This document shows, in pieces, positions 16,786 to 25,478 of a DNA stretch of 54,332 nt. How positions within the stretch are numbered: the stretch's first letter is position 1; every line of letters begins with the position of its first letter. Source of the stretch: Gammaproteobacteria bacterium (GTDB taxonomy: Bacteria; Pseudomonadota; Gammaproteobacteria; Steroidobacterales; Steroidobacteraceae). Where the stretch lies: the NCBI GenBank assembly GCA_028293765.1, contig JAQGOG010000158.1:1-54332 (forward strand). Direction: 5' to 3'. The translations under genes were made by a program, and so were the position numbers. The notes below the pieces were generated by a model, which saw only the letters and a program-made list of their open reading frames with translations, was not told where the DNA came from and ran no database searches.

Positions 16786-18461
16786 TGGCAGAGCGCGGCA
16801 AGCAGCCCGGTGGCGATTTCGATGGCTGGACGCCCGAGCGCTCCGCCGCAGGCGACAGAAGTCCGTGGCTGATAGCCACCATCATCTCCATTTCAGCGTT
16901 CATGGAAGTACTCGATACCGCCATTGCGAACGTCTCCCTGCGCCACATCGCCGGCGCGACGTCTTCGTCATACGACGAAGCGACCTGGGTGCTCACGAGT
17001 TATCTCATCGCTAACGCAATCGTCATTCCGCTGAGCAGCTGGCTCTCGGACGTCGTTGGACGTAAGCGCTACTACATGATCAGCGTGGCTCTGTTCACCG
17101 TCGCCTCGCTGTGCTGCGGCCTTGCTCCAAATCTTCCGGTACTCATCCTAGCGCGCATCGTGCAGGGAATCGGCGGTGGTGGACTGCAGCCGGTGACTCA
17201 AGCGATGCTCGTAGACACCTTTCCACCTAACAAACGCGGGCAAGCGCTCGCCTTATATGGCCTCACCGTCATTCTGGCTCCGACGATCGGACCCGTCCTT
17301 GGCGGTTCGATCACGGATCGATTCTCATGGCACTGGATCTTTCTCATCAATGTGCCCATTGGGGCCGCGGCCCTGCTCCTGGTGCAGGCGTTCGTTGCCG
17401 AGCCGCGTGCACTCCAGGAAGAGCGCAAAAGGCGCCTGCGGCGCGGCATCCGCCTCGACTTCACCGGAATGGCGCTGATCGCCGTCGGGTTGGGTTTTCT
17501 CGAGCTGACGATGGATCGCGGCCAGCGCGATGACTGGTTCTCGAGCTCTCTGATTCTCTCGTCAGCCGTCATCGCAACCGTGGCGCTGGCTGCCTTCGCC
17601 GTCTGGGAATGGTTCCATTCGGAACCGCTACTCGACGTGAAGATGTTCAAGCAGCGCAACTTCGCCGTCGCCAACCTCGTCATGCTGATCGTGGGCGTAA
17701 TACTGTTCGGTACGACACAGTTCATTCCACAAATGCTGCAGGAGGTGCTGGGATACACGGCAACTTCCGCCGGACTCGCGATGACCCTCGGCGGGGCAGT
17801 CACCCTTATCGCCATGCCGGTCGCGGGCCTCCTGTCAAACAAGGTGCAGCCGCGCGTATTGATGGGATTCGCGCTGGTGGTCGAAGCGCTGGCCCTGTGG
17901 AACATGACTCACTTCGATATCAATATGACACTGCAGGATGCGGCGCTGGGGCGGCTGTGGCAGGCGCTCGGCATTCCGTTCCTGTTCGTGCCTCTCACTA
18001 ACGCGGCGTATGTCGGGCTGCCTCCCTCCCGGTCGAGCCAGGCTTCCGCGATGCTCAACGTGAGCCGCAATCTCGGCGGCAGCATCGGCATCTCGCTGGT
18101 GCAGACGCTTCTGGAAACTCGCCGGCAGTTTCATCAGTCGCGTTTCTCCGAAATTCTCGAGCCACTGAATCCCAGCTACGCGGCGGGACTCGACCAGATC
18201 ACGCAGACTCTGAAGGCCCAGGGCATATCAGCCGTCGAAGCCGGCCAGGCCGCGCTCGGGCAGATCTACCAGGCGGTGCTCGAGCAGGCGAGCATGCAGG
18301 CGTTCATCGACTGCTTCTGGGTACTGATGATCTTCGTCGCATGCGTCTTTCCGACGGTGTTTCTCCTCAAGAAGAGCCCGACGGGGGATGCCCCCCGAGA
18401 GAAGTCTTCTGCCCGAGGCCGTGAGACGTCTCGAGCTCCACACGCGGGGGTTGCACGATGA
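16785..18461 (+). CDS. EmrB/QacA-type (DHA2) MFS drug efflux transporter
   Basis: This is a proton-driven multidrug exporter of the inner membrane. The 558-residue protein begins at GTG, sharing one base with the stop of the membrane fusion gene and preceded by AGGTG. It shows the DHA2 family pattern: IISISAFMEVLDTAIANVSLRHIAG in TM1 (motif D1), SSWLSDVVGRKRYYM (motif A), LARIVQGIGGGGLQP, and LTVILAPTIGPVLGG (motif C of exporters). About 14 transmembrane helices are expected. The next gene starts inside its last codons (ATGA overlap), so adaptor, pump and outer-membrane channel are translated together. No local regulator is encoded beside it. Confidence 0.94.
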   Translation: MAERGKQPGGDFDGWTPERSAAGDRSPWLIATIISISAFMEVLDTAIANVSLRHIAGATSSSYDEATWVLTSYLIANAIVIPLSSWLSDVVGRKRYYMISVALFTVASLCCGLAPNLPVLILARIVQGIGGGGLQPVTQAMLVDTFPPNKRGQALALYGLTVILAPTIGPVLGGSITDRFSWHWIFLINVPIGAAALLLVQAFVAEPRALQEERKRRLRRGIRLDFTGMALIAVGLGFLELTMDRGQRDDWFSSSLILSSAVIATVALAAFAVWEWFHSEPLLDVKMFKQRNFAVANLVMLIVGVILFGTTQFIPQMLQEVLGYTATSAGLAMTLGGAVTLIAMPVAGLLSNKVQPRVLMGFALVVEALALWNMTHFDINMTLQDAALGRLWQALGIPFLFVPLTNAAYVGLPPSRSSQASAMLNVSRNLGGSIGISLVQTLLETRRQFHQSRFSEILEPLNPSYAAGLDQITQTLKAQGISAVEAGQAALGQIYQAVLEQASMQAFIDCFWVLMIFVACVFPTVFLLKKSPTGDAPREKSSARGRETSRAPHAGVAR

Positions 18462-19975
18462 CCCTCGACCGGCGGCTGGCCACTCTGCTTGGTGCAGCTA
18501 TGGCGCTGTCGGCCTGCACCGTAGGCCCACGCTACAAAAAACCCGAACTTCCGACACCAACGGCGTACCACAGCCTGCCTTCCGGCCGCGACGATGCACC
18601 GCTGAGCCAGCCGCAGACAGGTGCGGCGGACCTGACCCAATGGTGGACACAATTTCACGATCCGCAGCTGGAGAGTCTCATCGCGCGTGCACTGAAGGCC
18701 AACCTCGACCTGCAGGCGGCGGCGTCACGCATCCGCCAAGCCCGGGAACAGGAGCTCGTTGCCGGCGCCGGGCTCCTGCCCAGCGTGAGCGCCTCCGGCG
18801 TCGGGGCACGGATCCACTCGAATTCGAATCCTCTGGCGGCGCTCGGCGCCGGTAGCCAGACCAGCGGCCCCGGCGGTCAACCCGGCAGCTCGTCCTCCGG
18901 CGGCTCCTCGACGACACTCAAGTTATATTCAGTCGGCTTCGACGCCACCTGGGAAGCGGATGTGTTCGGGGGGACCCGGCGCGGTATCGAGGCAGCGCGT
19001 GCCAACACGGAGGCCGCGGTGTGGCAGCTCAGGGATGGACAGATTTCGTTGAGCGCCGAGGTTGCCAACACATACATGTCTCTGCGCTCGACGCAGTCCC
19101 GTATGGCGATCCTGCGCGAGTCGACGCAACATCAACGCGAGCTGCTGGACCTTGCGGCGGCCCGTGCGCACGCCGGCTTTGTGACCGAGCTCGACGTAAA
19201 TCAGCAACGCTCGCAGCTTTCGGCGACCAGCGCGCAGTTGCCCCAGCTGGAAACGCAGGAGCGCGCCTCGGTGCACGCCCTGGGCGTGCTGCTGGGATTC
19301 GAGCCCGACGCCGTGGCGGGAGAACTCGCGGCCGCTGCGTCGTTGCCACCAGTGCCGACCAGCTTGCCGGTAGGATTGCCGTCCGATCTGTTACGTCGCC
19401 GGCCCGATGTCAGGAGAGCCGAACGTCAACTGGCGGCAGCCACGGCCGAGGTTGGGGTTGCTGTGGCCAACCTCTATCCAAAGTTCAACCTGCTTGCCGC
19501 GGTGAACGTCGCGAGCAATTCGGTGGGCAATCTCTTCGAGTCGCGCAGCCTCAGTAACGCGGAAGGCGGCTTGATCAGCTGGCCCCTGTTTCAGGGCGGC
19601 AGGCTCAAGGCGAATGTGCGCGTGACGGCGGAGCAGGAAACGCAGGCCTACCTCGCCTATCGCAAATCCGTGCTATCTGCACTGCAGGATGCGGAAGATG
19701 CCCTGACTCGCTACGACGCCGAGCAACGCCGGTTGACCTCACTGCGGGAATCGCAAGCCGCCGCGAACTCGTCGCTGCACATCGCCGAAGAGCAGTATCG
19801 CGCCGGGCTCGTGACCTTTATCAATGTGCTTACGGCATCAGCGACCCTGCTGACTGCCCAGGACCAGGTCGCGCAGAGCCAGCAAACGCTCGCGCAGGAT
19901 CTGATATCGCTCTATAAGGCGCTCGGCGGCGGCTGGAATGCAGTCGGCCCCGAAAACTCCGTCGCCTCAGAATGA
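18458..19975 (+). CDS. NodT-family (RND/MFS) outer-membrane efflux lipoprotein
   Basis: This is the TolC-like outer-membrane channel of the tripartite pump. The 505-residue protein begins with a lipoprotein signal peptide and lipobox (LSAC, Cys 20), followed by the family signature TVGPRYKKPELP. It has two tandem OEP repeats with QWWTQFHDPQLESLI and ANLDLQAAASRIRQAR early, LLRRRPDVRRAERQLAAATAEVGVA in the middle, and AEEQYRAGLVTFINVL near the end. Its ATG overlaps the TGA of the transporter gene. The last 9 bases overlap the end of the convergent membrane-protein gene. Confidence 0.94.
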   Translation: MTLDRRLATLLGAAMALSACTVGPRYKKPELPTPTAYHSLPSGRDDAPLSQPQTGAADLTQWWTQFHDPQLESLIARALKANLDLQAAASRIRQAREQELVAGAGLLPSVSASGVGARIHSNSNPLAALGAGSQTSGPGGQPGSSSSGGSSTTLKLYSVGFDATWEADVFGGTRRGIEAARANTEAAVWQLRDGQISLSAEVANTYMSLRSTQSRMAILRESTQHQRELLDLAAARAHAGFVTELDVNQQRSQLSATSAQLPQLETQERASVHALGVLLGFEPDAVAGELAAAASLPPVPTSLPVGLPSDLLRRRPDVRRAERQLAAATAEVGVAVANLYPKFNLLAAVNVASNSVGNLFESRSLSNAEGGLISWPLFQGGRLKANVRVTAEQETQAYLAYRKSVLSALQDAEDALTRYDAEQRRLTSLRESQAAANSSLHIAEEQYRAGLVTFINVLTASATLLTAQDQVAQSQQTLAQDLISLYKALGGGWNAVGPENSVASE

Positions 19976-20314
19976 GTCGACCGGCTTCTCGTCGGCGCTC
20001 TTGAATACTGCGACGCCATTCGCCTTCAAAGCGCGATGTACCAGAATGAACGCGTAGTACGTCGCCAGAAACCAGACCACTCGCATCAGAGTGGGCGTAA
20101 CGTTCGTGTCGGGCCACATGGCGCGCCCTACAGTTGGCGCCACCAGCCAACCCAACACGAGCACGCCGCCCGCCGTCGCGAAGTAGATCTTCCCCGCACG
20201 CTGCAGCTGCAACGCTCCCCGAGCTCGTCCAGCGTACTGCATACGCGTGCGCAGCCAGATCATTCCAACAATGAACAGCACCGTAACGGCGGAGATGGCG
20301 TCTTGACTCGACAT
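19967..20314 (-). CDS. Small integral membrane protein of unknown function
   Basis: The 115-residue protein has three hydrophobic segments (AVTVLFIVGMIWL, IYFATAGGVLVLGWLVA and MRVVWFLATYYAFILVH) separated by short basic or polar loops. No family is recognised. The ATG at 20314 opens directly into the first polar residues (MSSQDAIS); the longer frame would add 54 Arg/Cys-rich residues and is rejected. It is convergent with, and overlaps by 9 bases, the NodT-like gene. It lies downstream of the anti-sigma gene on the same strand, so it might be the last gene of that unit, 127 bases away. Reasonably likely real; function unknown. Confidence 0.6.
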   Translation of the reverse strand: MSSQDAISAVTVLFIVGMIWLRTRMQYAGRARGALQLQRAGKIYFATAGGVLVLGWLVAPTVGRAMWPDTNVTPTLMRVVWFLATYYAFILVHRALKANGVAVFKSADEKPVDSF

Positions 20315-20441
20315 GAATGCGGCGCAATCTACGCGCCGACCTGTGGACGCACAAGTCCTGCGGCCGGCAGCCCGTCTACGCGCGCATTGCCCGTCCGAGG
20401 TGCGCGCCTCAGGGACCGGCTGCTGCGCGTGACGGGCGCTT

Positions 20442-21125
20442 TCAGGATACCGCGCGCAGCGGAGCGACGAACACAACGGCGCTGGTCGGCTGGCCCGTCG
20501 GAGAACCGCCGGACGGCTCGACGGTCACGGCGACCTGCGGGGAGTCGGCCAGAGCGGCTCTCTGAATATCGGTCAACTCGCGAGTCCTGGAGCCCTCGAC
20601 AGGCATCACGCCCAGCGATACCGGCTTGCCTCCCGCCGGCAGCGCCCAGAGCTCGTAGTCGTGTCCTGGCTGCCGGGCGGGTGGAGTTTCGACACGCATC
20701 ACGACGCGATTCGTTGCACCAAAAACCTCGATGCTCCACACCGGCGCTCCGGCTTTCGTAGAGAGCGTCGCAACGGCGGTCGCGTGAACGGTAGGCACGC
20801 TGCGCCAGTACAACAGAGCGGCCAGCCCCACAATGAGCGCAACGCTGGCCGCCACTGCAAAAGCGCGCACCCAGCGACGTGCAGGCCGCGCTTGCGAGAG
20901 ATTCAGTCGCTCGCGAATAGCCTGCCAGACGTGAGCCGGCGGCTGGACGGGCTGCAGGCTCTTTGCCAGATGCATCAGACGGTCTTCCCAGAAACGACAG
21001 CGTTGGTCGACGAGCGGTACGCTGGCGCGCCAGCTTTCGAAGCGGCGGCGGGCCGGTCCGCGGAGCGTTCCCAGGACATACTCGGACGCCAGGCGATCGA
21101 TGAGGTCGGGGTCCTCCGGTCTCAC
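20442..21125 (-). CDS. RskA-type anti-sigma factor
   Basis: The 227-residue membrane protein has an N-terminal cytosolic anti-sigma region with the DLIDRLASEYVLGTLRGPARRRFE signature. One transmembrane helix follows at about 88-107, then a periplasmic domain of the RskA/DUF2337-like type (ELWALPAGGKPVSLG..P.). It should hold the upstream-encoded ECF sigma factor inactive until a signal triggers its release. The GTG at 21125 is preferred: it overlaps the sigma stop as GTGA and has GAGGG upstream. A second GTG six codons earlier is possible. No redox-sensitive zinc motif (HxxxCxxC) is present. Confidence 0.88.
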   Translation of the reverse strand: MRPEDPDLIDRLASEYVLGTLRGPARRRFESWRASVPLVDQRCRFWEDRLMHLAKSLQPVQPPAHVWQAIRERLNLSQARPARRWVRAFAVAASVALIVGLAALLYWRSVPTVHATAVATLSTKAGAPVWSIEVFGATNRVVMRVETPPARQPGHDYELWALPAGGKPVSLGVMPVEGSRTRELTDIQRAALADSPQVAVTVEPSGGSPTGQPTSAVVFVAPLRAVS

Positions 21126-21697
21126 GTTGAGCCCTCGAGACACTGCCGCAGGCTCTGCAGCCCGCGGCGGATCCAGCTCTTCACAGTTCCCAGCGGACTA
21201 CCGGTGACCCGCGCAATGTCCTCGTGGGAGCTGCCGCCGACGAACGCGAGCTCCAGGCAGCGCCTCTGGGAGTCTGTCAGCAGCTCCAGGCAACGCTCCA
21301 TGAGTCCGGCGGCCGGCATCCATGGGATGGATTCCTCGTTGGCTTCGGGGTCAGCCAGAGACGCTTCAGGCAATTCCGGCACCAATAGAGGCGCGGAACG
21401 CTCGTGACGCAACAGGTCGATGGCGCGATAGCGCGCGATCGACATCATCCATGCCATGGGCCGGCCACGCGCGGCGCTGAATTGACCCGCGCGCTGCCAG
21501 ATGCTGACAAAGACATCCTGCAGAGCTTCTTCAGCGAGCGCCCGCCGCCGCAGGATGCGCGTAAGGGCAGCGAACAGGATCGGCGACGCAAGCTGATACA
21601 AGCGTTGCAGCGCACCTGCATCGGCTGCCGCGCAGCGATTCAGCAGAGCCTGCAGCTGTTCGTCGAACTCGGCCTGCGACTGCGCCGTTACGCTCAT
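21122..21697 (-). CDS. ECF RNA polymerase sigma factor (SigK-like)
   Basis: The 191-residue protein has region 2 (AFAALTRILRRRALAEEALQDVF-like segment and SIWQRAGQFSAARGRPMAWMMSIARYRAIDLLR) and region 4 (LTDSQRRCLELAFVGGSSHEDIARVTGSPLGTVKSWIRRGLQSLRQCL) typical of group SigK/RskA extracytoplasmic-function sigma factors. It lacks regions 1.2 and 3. The downstream gene is its anti-sigma factor, translationally coupled through GTGA. Targets cannot be told from the window; autoregulation from the roughly 150 bases upstream is usual for this group. Confidence 0.92.
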   Translation of the reverse strand: MSVTAQSQAEFDEQLQALLNRCAAADAGALQRLYQLASPILFAALTRILRRRALAEEALQDVFVSIWQRAGQFSAARGRPMAWMMSIARYRAIDLLRHERSAPLLVPELPEASLADPEANEESIPWMPAAGLMERCLELLTDSQRRCLELAFVGGSSHEDIARVTGSPLGTVKSWIRRGLQSLRQCLEGST

Positions 21698-21852
21698 GTC
21701 GGAAACTCACATGCTCGCACGGCCGTCTTTGTAACCATGCATGTGAGCACAATACGCGCGAACCCAGGCTCTGGATGCAGCTTTCGAGCTGCCCTCCGGC
21801 GGATTCCGCGTCCGCGTCAGCAGCCCCGGACGCCACCTCCGGTCAAACCGGT

Positions 21853-22180
21853 TCAGGAGTTCCGAGAGTTGACTACTTGCTGCTCAGTGTCGGCGCCTAT
21901 CGGCCGGTGTGTCCATTTCCACTTGTCACCGCTGGCGAAGTTGGTTGCCCGGTAGGTGCCGCCCTGCCCGAACTTGAGATCGCCGTGATAGTAGTCGAGA
22001 AATGCCGCAGTGTAGGCGGCACTGATAGCAGCGGACTGCGGATCGTACTCAGCATATTTGCCCAGCGGGTCCATCGTCGGGCCCGCGAACGTTGTACCAG
22101 GTGAAAATGAAGCGGGGCCTCATACCATGGCGGCGACGAGCCGCCTGCCGGACAGCGACGAGACGTTCACGCCGTGCGTC
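21853..22180 (-). pseudogene. Fragment of an S10-family serine carboxypeptidase-like gene
   Basis: On the minus strand one reads FAGPTMDPLGKYAEYDPQSAA, ISAAYTAAFLDYYHGDLKFG, YRATNF and KWKWTHRP, then a stop. This is the segment just before the C-terminal catalytic part of bacterial S10 peptidases (GP..DP....YDP....A.SAAF.AAFNDY...L.F....Y). The catalytic Ser region upstream and the Asp/His region downstream are absent, and upstream frames are broken by a stop. It is therefore a relic about 80-100 codons long. The upstream boundary is approximate. Confidence 0.7.
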
Positions 22181-22255
22181 AAATGGTCTCCGTGCGCCGT
22201 GAAACTGTAGAATCTCCCCTATTAATGAATATGGATTCCCCAGAACCGGCCCGTC

Positions 22256-22391
22256 ACCTAGCGGGCAAAAATCACGCTTTTTGCCGGGGGCGCCCCAGCC
22301 CGCGGGCAGCGACGAGCCAGTGGGCGCGCTCGCTGAAAGCGCTGGCCCATCCCGGGCCGCAGGCTGCGCGCCCCGGGCGACTTTCAGCCAA
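22256..22391 (+). promoter_or_regulatory. Structured repeat element, copy A (upstream of the rhodanese gene)
   Basis: Helix 1 is GGCAAAAA (22264-22271), loop TCACGC, TTTTTGCC (22278-22285). It is followed by GCCGGGGGCGCCCCAGCCCG. Helix 2 pairs GCTGAAAG (22332-22339) with CTTTCAGC (22381-22388), enclosing GGGCCGCAGGCTGC. The element ends with CAA, 16 bases before the rhodanese ATG. A second copy with paired changes lies upstream of coaD (35587-35684, minus strand). Same orientation to both downstream genes suggests a cis-acting RNA; a dispersed palindromic DNA repeat is the alternative. Confidence 0.6.
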
Positions 22392-22406
22392 CAAAGGATA
22401 TGACCC

Positions 22407-22763
22407 ATGAGCCGCACGACACCCGACCAAGTGACCGAATACGAGCCGGAAGAAGTCCAGGCCCTGCTCGCCGCGGGAAAGATCCTGCTGATCGATGTCC
22501 GGGAGCCGCTGGAGTACGCTGCCGAGCGCATTCCCGGCGCTCTGCTCTACCCCCTGTCGACGTTCGACCCCAGTCAGCTGCCCCCCGAAGGCCCGCGCCA
22601 GGTCGTTTTCTCATGCGCCGCAGGCGGACGCTCCCTTACCGCCGCGCGCCAGCGAATGGCGCTCGGTCAGGCGGCCGCCCACCTCGCAGGCGGCATTTCT
22701 CAATGGAAAGCGGAAGGCCTGCCTGTAGTGCGGATCGATCCGCGCACGGGACGGCCGGTGTAG
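22407..22763 (+). CDS. Rhodanese-domain sulfurtransferase
   Basis: The single-domain rhodanese has 118 residues. It shows the N-terminal IDVREPLEYAAERIPGALLYPL signature and an active-site loop CAAGGRS with catalytic Cys 70 and Arg 75. It transfers sulfane sulfur or acts as a persulfide carrier; the acceptor is not evident. The six-residue loop is of the usual sulfurtransferase size. AAAGGA lies before the ATG. A structured repeat element occupies the 5' region, and a LysR-type regulator gene starts 9 bases after the stop, probably co-transcribed. Confidence 0.92.
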   Translation: MSRTTPDQVTEYEPEEVQALLAAGKILLIDVREPLEYAAERIPGALLYPLSTFDPSQLPPEGPRQVVFSCAAGGRSLTAARQRMALGQAAAHLAGGISQWKAEGLPVVRIDPRTGRPV

Positions 22764-22772
22764 TAATCCGCC

Positions 22773-23684
22773 TTGCGGTTTGACTTCCGCGATCTCGAGC
22801 ATTTCGTCGCTGTCGCGGAGACCGGCAGCATTGCGCGTGCGGCCGAACGCTGCCACACGGTTGCATCGGCGGTTAGCAAACGGCTGTCCGACCTGGAAGA
22901 GTCGTTTGATACACCGCTACTGGTGCGGGGCGCCAAGGGCGTGGAACTCACGGCGGCAGGACACAGTTTCCTGGCACGTGCGCGCAGCGTTCTGTACCAG
23001 GCAGAGCAGCTCGACGAGGACCTCCGTCGCCATGCATCGGGTGCGCGCGGCCATGTCAGGATGTTCGCCAACATCTCGGCCATAGTCGAGTTCCTGCCCG
23101 CCGCGTTGGCCTCGTTCCTCGCGAAGCACCCGGAGATTCACGTCCACCTCGAGGAGCACGTCAGTACGAGCGTTGCCGCCGGAGTCGCCGACAATCTCGC
23201 CGACTTCGGGATCATGAGCAGTCTGACAGCCGTGGGCGGCCTGACGACGACGCCGTTTCGGACTGACGAGCTCGCGATAGTCCTCAGACCCGACCACCCG
23301 CTTGCGGACAGAGGTGCGCTGTCGTTCGCCGACATTGCGCAGCTGCCGTTCGTAGGGTTGCATGCGAACAGCTCCCTGCATCACCTCCTCTCACGTGCGG
23401 CGGCCGACGAAGGCAGGCAACTCAACGTGCGCATTCGAGTAACCAGCTTCGATGCGGTCTGTGCCATGGTGGCGGCCGGCCTGGGAATCGGTGTCGTCCC
23501 CAAGGCAACCGCGACGCCGTACACCGCCCAACTGCGACTCAGCACCATCCCTCTGACCGACCCCTGGGCGACCCGGCAGCTGCTCATCTGCACGCGCTCC
23601 GACGAAGCATTGCATGCGGCCGCGCAACGCCTTTTCGACCATCTACTCGATCGACCTGCGCGGGACTTCACAGCGCCGGCGTGA
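22773..23684 (+). CDS. LysR-family transcriptional regulator
   Basis: The 303-residue protein has an N-terminal winged helix-turn-helix (LEHFVAVAETGSIARAAERCHTVASAVSKRLSDLEESF...LLVRGAKGVELTAAG) and a C-terminal periplasmic-binding-protein-like effector domain. It is closest in style to the group lacking a recognised ligand (LPAALASFLAKHPEIHVHLEEH, TTPFRTDELAIVLRPDHPL). The TTG at 22773 is taken as start because it places the helix-turn-helix at the normal distance; no ATG is available upstream. It follows the rhodanese gene by 9 bases. Ligand and targets unknown. Confidence 0.9.
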   Translation: MRFDFRDLEHFVAVAETGSIARAAERCHTVASAVSKRLSDLEESFDTPLLVRGAKGVELTAAGHSFLARARSVLYQAEQLDEDLRRHASGARGHVRMFANISAIVEFLPAALASFLAKHPEIHVHLEEHVSTSVAAGVADNLADFGIMSSLTAVGGLTTTPFRTDELAIVLRPDHPLADRGALSFADIAQLPFVGLHANSSLHHLLSRAAADEGRQLNVRIRVTSFDAVCAMVAAGLGIGVVPKATATPYTAQLRLSTIPLTDPWATRQLLICTRSDEALHAAAQRLFDHLLDRPARDFTAPA

Positions 23685-23795
23685 TGCGTGCGCGGGGCCA
23701 TCGCAAGTGACGATGCCTGCATCATCAACGGCCAGCTCGGCTGCGCGCCCGAGCTGTCATCCTCGAGGTCGAGACAGACTCGAGGTGCCGCCGCA

Positions 23796-24587
23796 ATGTA
23801 TACATGGAACCCGCAGGACTACGCCCAGCACTCCCGGGGTCAGGAAGCCTGGGCCAAAGAACTTCTGACTCAGGTCGAGTTGCGCGCCGATGACGTCGTA
23901 CTCGACGTAGGCTGCGGCGACGGCCGCAATACCGCAACTATCGCGGCCAGCGTACCGAACGGCCGGGTGCTCGGCGTGGATCTGTCGGCAGATATGGTAG
24001 CGCACGCGGCGACACAACACTGCCGCCCGCCCGCCAACAATCTGCGCTTCGCGCAGGCGGACGCCAGTTCATTGCCGTTCGAGGCGGAGTTTTCAGTCGT
24101 GTTCTCCAACGCCACACTGCATTGGGTGGCCGACCAACGCGCGGCGGTCCAGAGCATCGCGCGAGCGCTGCGACCTGGCGGCCGGTTCGTTGCTCAGTTC
24201 GGCGGCCAAGGTAACTGTGCCGACGCCATTGCCACCTTCGAGAAGCTTGCCGCGGACCTGCGTTGGCGCGGCCTGCTCACACCGGTTACCGCGCCCTATT
24301 GCTTCCACTCGCCGGCCGACTACGAGCGTTGGCTGCAGGAGGCCCGGATGCAAATACTCGAATGCCGCCTCATTCCGAAAGACATGGTGCACGATAACCA
24401 TGCTGCCTTCCTCGGATGGCTGCGTACGGCATGGCATCCGTACACCTCGCGAGCGCCACTGGACCTGCGGGATGCCTTCGTCGCGGATGCCGCCGACAGC
24501 TACATCGCCAGCCATCCGCCGGACGAGCATGGGCGAATACACGTCTCGTCGGTTCGACTGCAGGTGCGGGCCCGAAAAGCCGAGTAG
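23796..24587 (+). CDS. Class I SAM-dependent methyltransferase (trans-aconitate methyltransferase-like)
   Basis: The 263-residue protein begins MYTWNPQDYAQHSRGQEAWAKELL, a beginning shared by the Tam-like methyltransferase group. It has the SAM-binding motif I VLDVGCGDGRNT, the acidic residue in LGVDLS after strand 2, DASSLPF (motif II region) and ATLHWV (motif III region). The start at 23796 is supported by GAGGT upstream; 36 extra residues of the longer frame do not fit. The substrate is probably a small carboxylate or other small molecule, but this is inferred from general resemblance. It is a monocistronic gene between the LysR gene and trmB. Confidence 0.87.
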   Translation: MYTWNPQDYAQHSRGQEAWAKELLTQVELRADDVVLDVGCGDGRNTATIAASVPNGRVLGVDLSADMVAHAATQHCRPPANNLRFAQADASSLPFEAEFSVVFSNATLHWVADQRAAVQSIARALRPGGRFVAQFGGQGNCADAIATFEKLAADLRWRGLLTPVTAPYCFHSPADYERWLQEARMQILECRLIPKDMVHDNHAAFLGWLRTAWHPYTSRAPLDLRDAFVADAADSYIASHPPDEHGRIHVSSVRLQVRARKAE

Positions 24588-24723
24588 TTCCGCTGAGCGG
24601 ACTCATGCCGGCATCGACAGCGGTCGAGCCGCCGGCCCGACTTCCTTTCGGTCGCCGCCCGGGTTCGCGTAGGATGCGCACCCCCGCGTACTCTTACGTG
24701 CGCCCGCCGCGCCCTTGGAATCC

Positions 24724-25410
24724 ATGACAGAGCCAGAACATCCGCGCGCAATCCGCTCATTCGTCACGCGCGCGGGACGAATCACCGAAGCGCAGGTACG
24801 CGCGCTCGAGGTTCTATGGCCGAAGTACGGTGTGGAGTTCGCGCCGGCTGCATTGGACTTCGACGCCCTGTTTGGCCGGCGCGCATCACGAACGGTCGAA
24901 ATCGGTTTCGGTAACGGCGAGAACCTGGCGACCGTCGCCGCGAATCACCCCGAGCGGGACTATGTCGGTATCGAAGTGCATCGTCCTGGCGTCGGACGGC
25001 TGCTGCTGGCACTCGAAGAGCTGGGGCTCTCCAATGTGCGGGTGATCTGCGAGGACGCGGTCGAGGTGCTGGCGCGACAGATCCCCCAACAGTCCCTTGA
25101 TGAAGTCGTCATTCTTTTTCCGGACCCGTGGCCAAAAAAACGCCACCATAAGCGCCGGCTCGTCCAGAGTGCCTTCGTCGAGCTGGCGGCGGATCGTTTG
25201 CGGGTGGGCGGGGTGCTGCGCATGGCCACCGACTGGCAGCCGTATGCAGACGAAATGCTCGCGACGCTGGGCGCGAGCGCGAAGCTGCGGAACCTCGCCG
25301 CGGACGGAGCCTTCATACCGAGGCCGGCCGAGCGCGTCCCCACGCGCTTCGAGAAACGCGGCGAGCGCCTCGGACATGAAGTTTGGGACCTTGCGTTCAG
25401 CCGGATCTGA
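24724..25410 (+). CDS. trmB: tRNA (guanine-N7-)-methyltransferase
   Basis: The enzyme makes m7G46 in the tRNA variable loop using SAM. The 228-residue product has the TrmB hallmarks: N-terminal RSFVTRAGRIT, SAM site VEIGFGNGENL, GIEVHRPGVG, and the catalytic/tRNA-binding motif FPDPWPKKRHHKRRL, ending with TRFEKRGERLGHEVWDL. The length matches the family. The ATG at 24724 is preferred over a TTG three codons upstream. It is convergent with marC, with about 70 bases between the stops. Confidence 0.97.
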   Translation: MTEPEHPRAIRSFVTRAGRITEAQVRALEVLWPKYGVEFAPAALDFDALFGRRASRTVEIGFGNGENLATVAANHPERDYVGIEVHRPGVGRLLLALEELGLSNVRVICEDAVEVLARQIPQQSLDEVVILFPDPWPKKRHHKRRLVQSAFVELAADRLRVGGVLRMATDWQPYADEMLATLGASAKLRNLAADGAFIPRPAERVPTRFEKRGERLGHEVWDLAFSRI

Positions 25411-25478
25411 CGGAACGCTCACTTTTCGAGCTGGCCGACTCGCGCGTGTTCGGGGTCGATCCCACGCGGCGCACGGTG

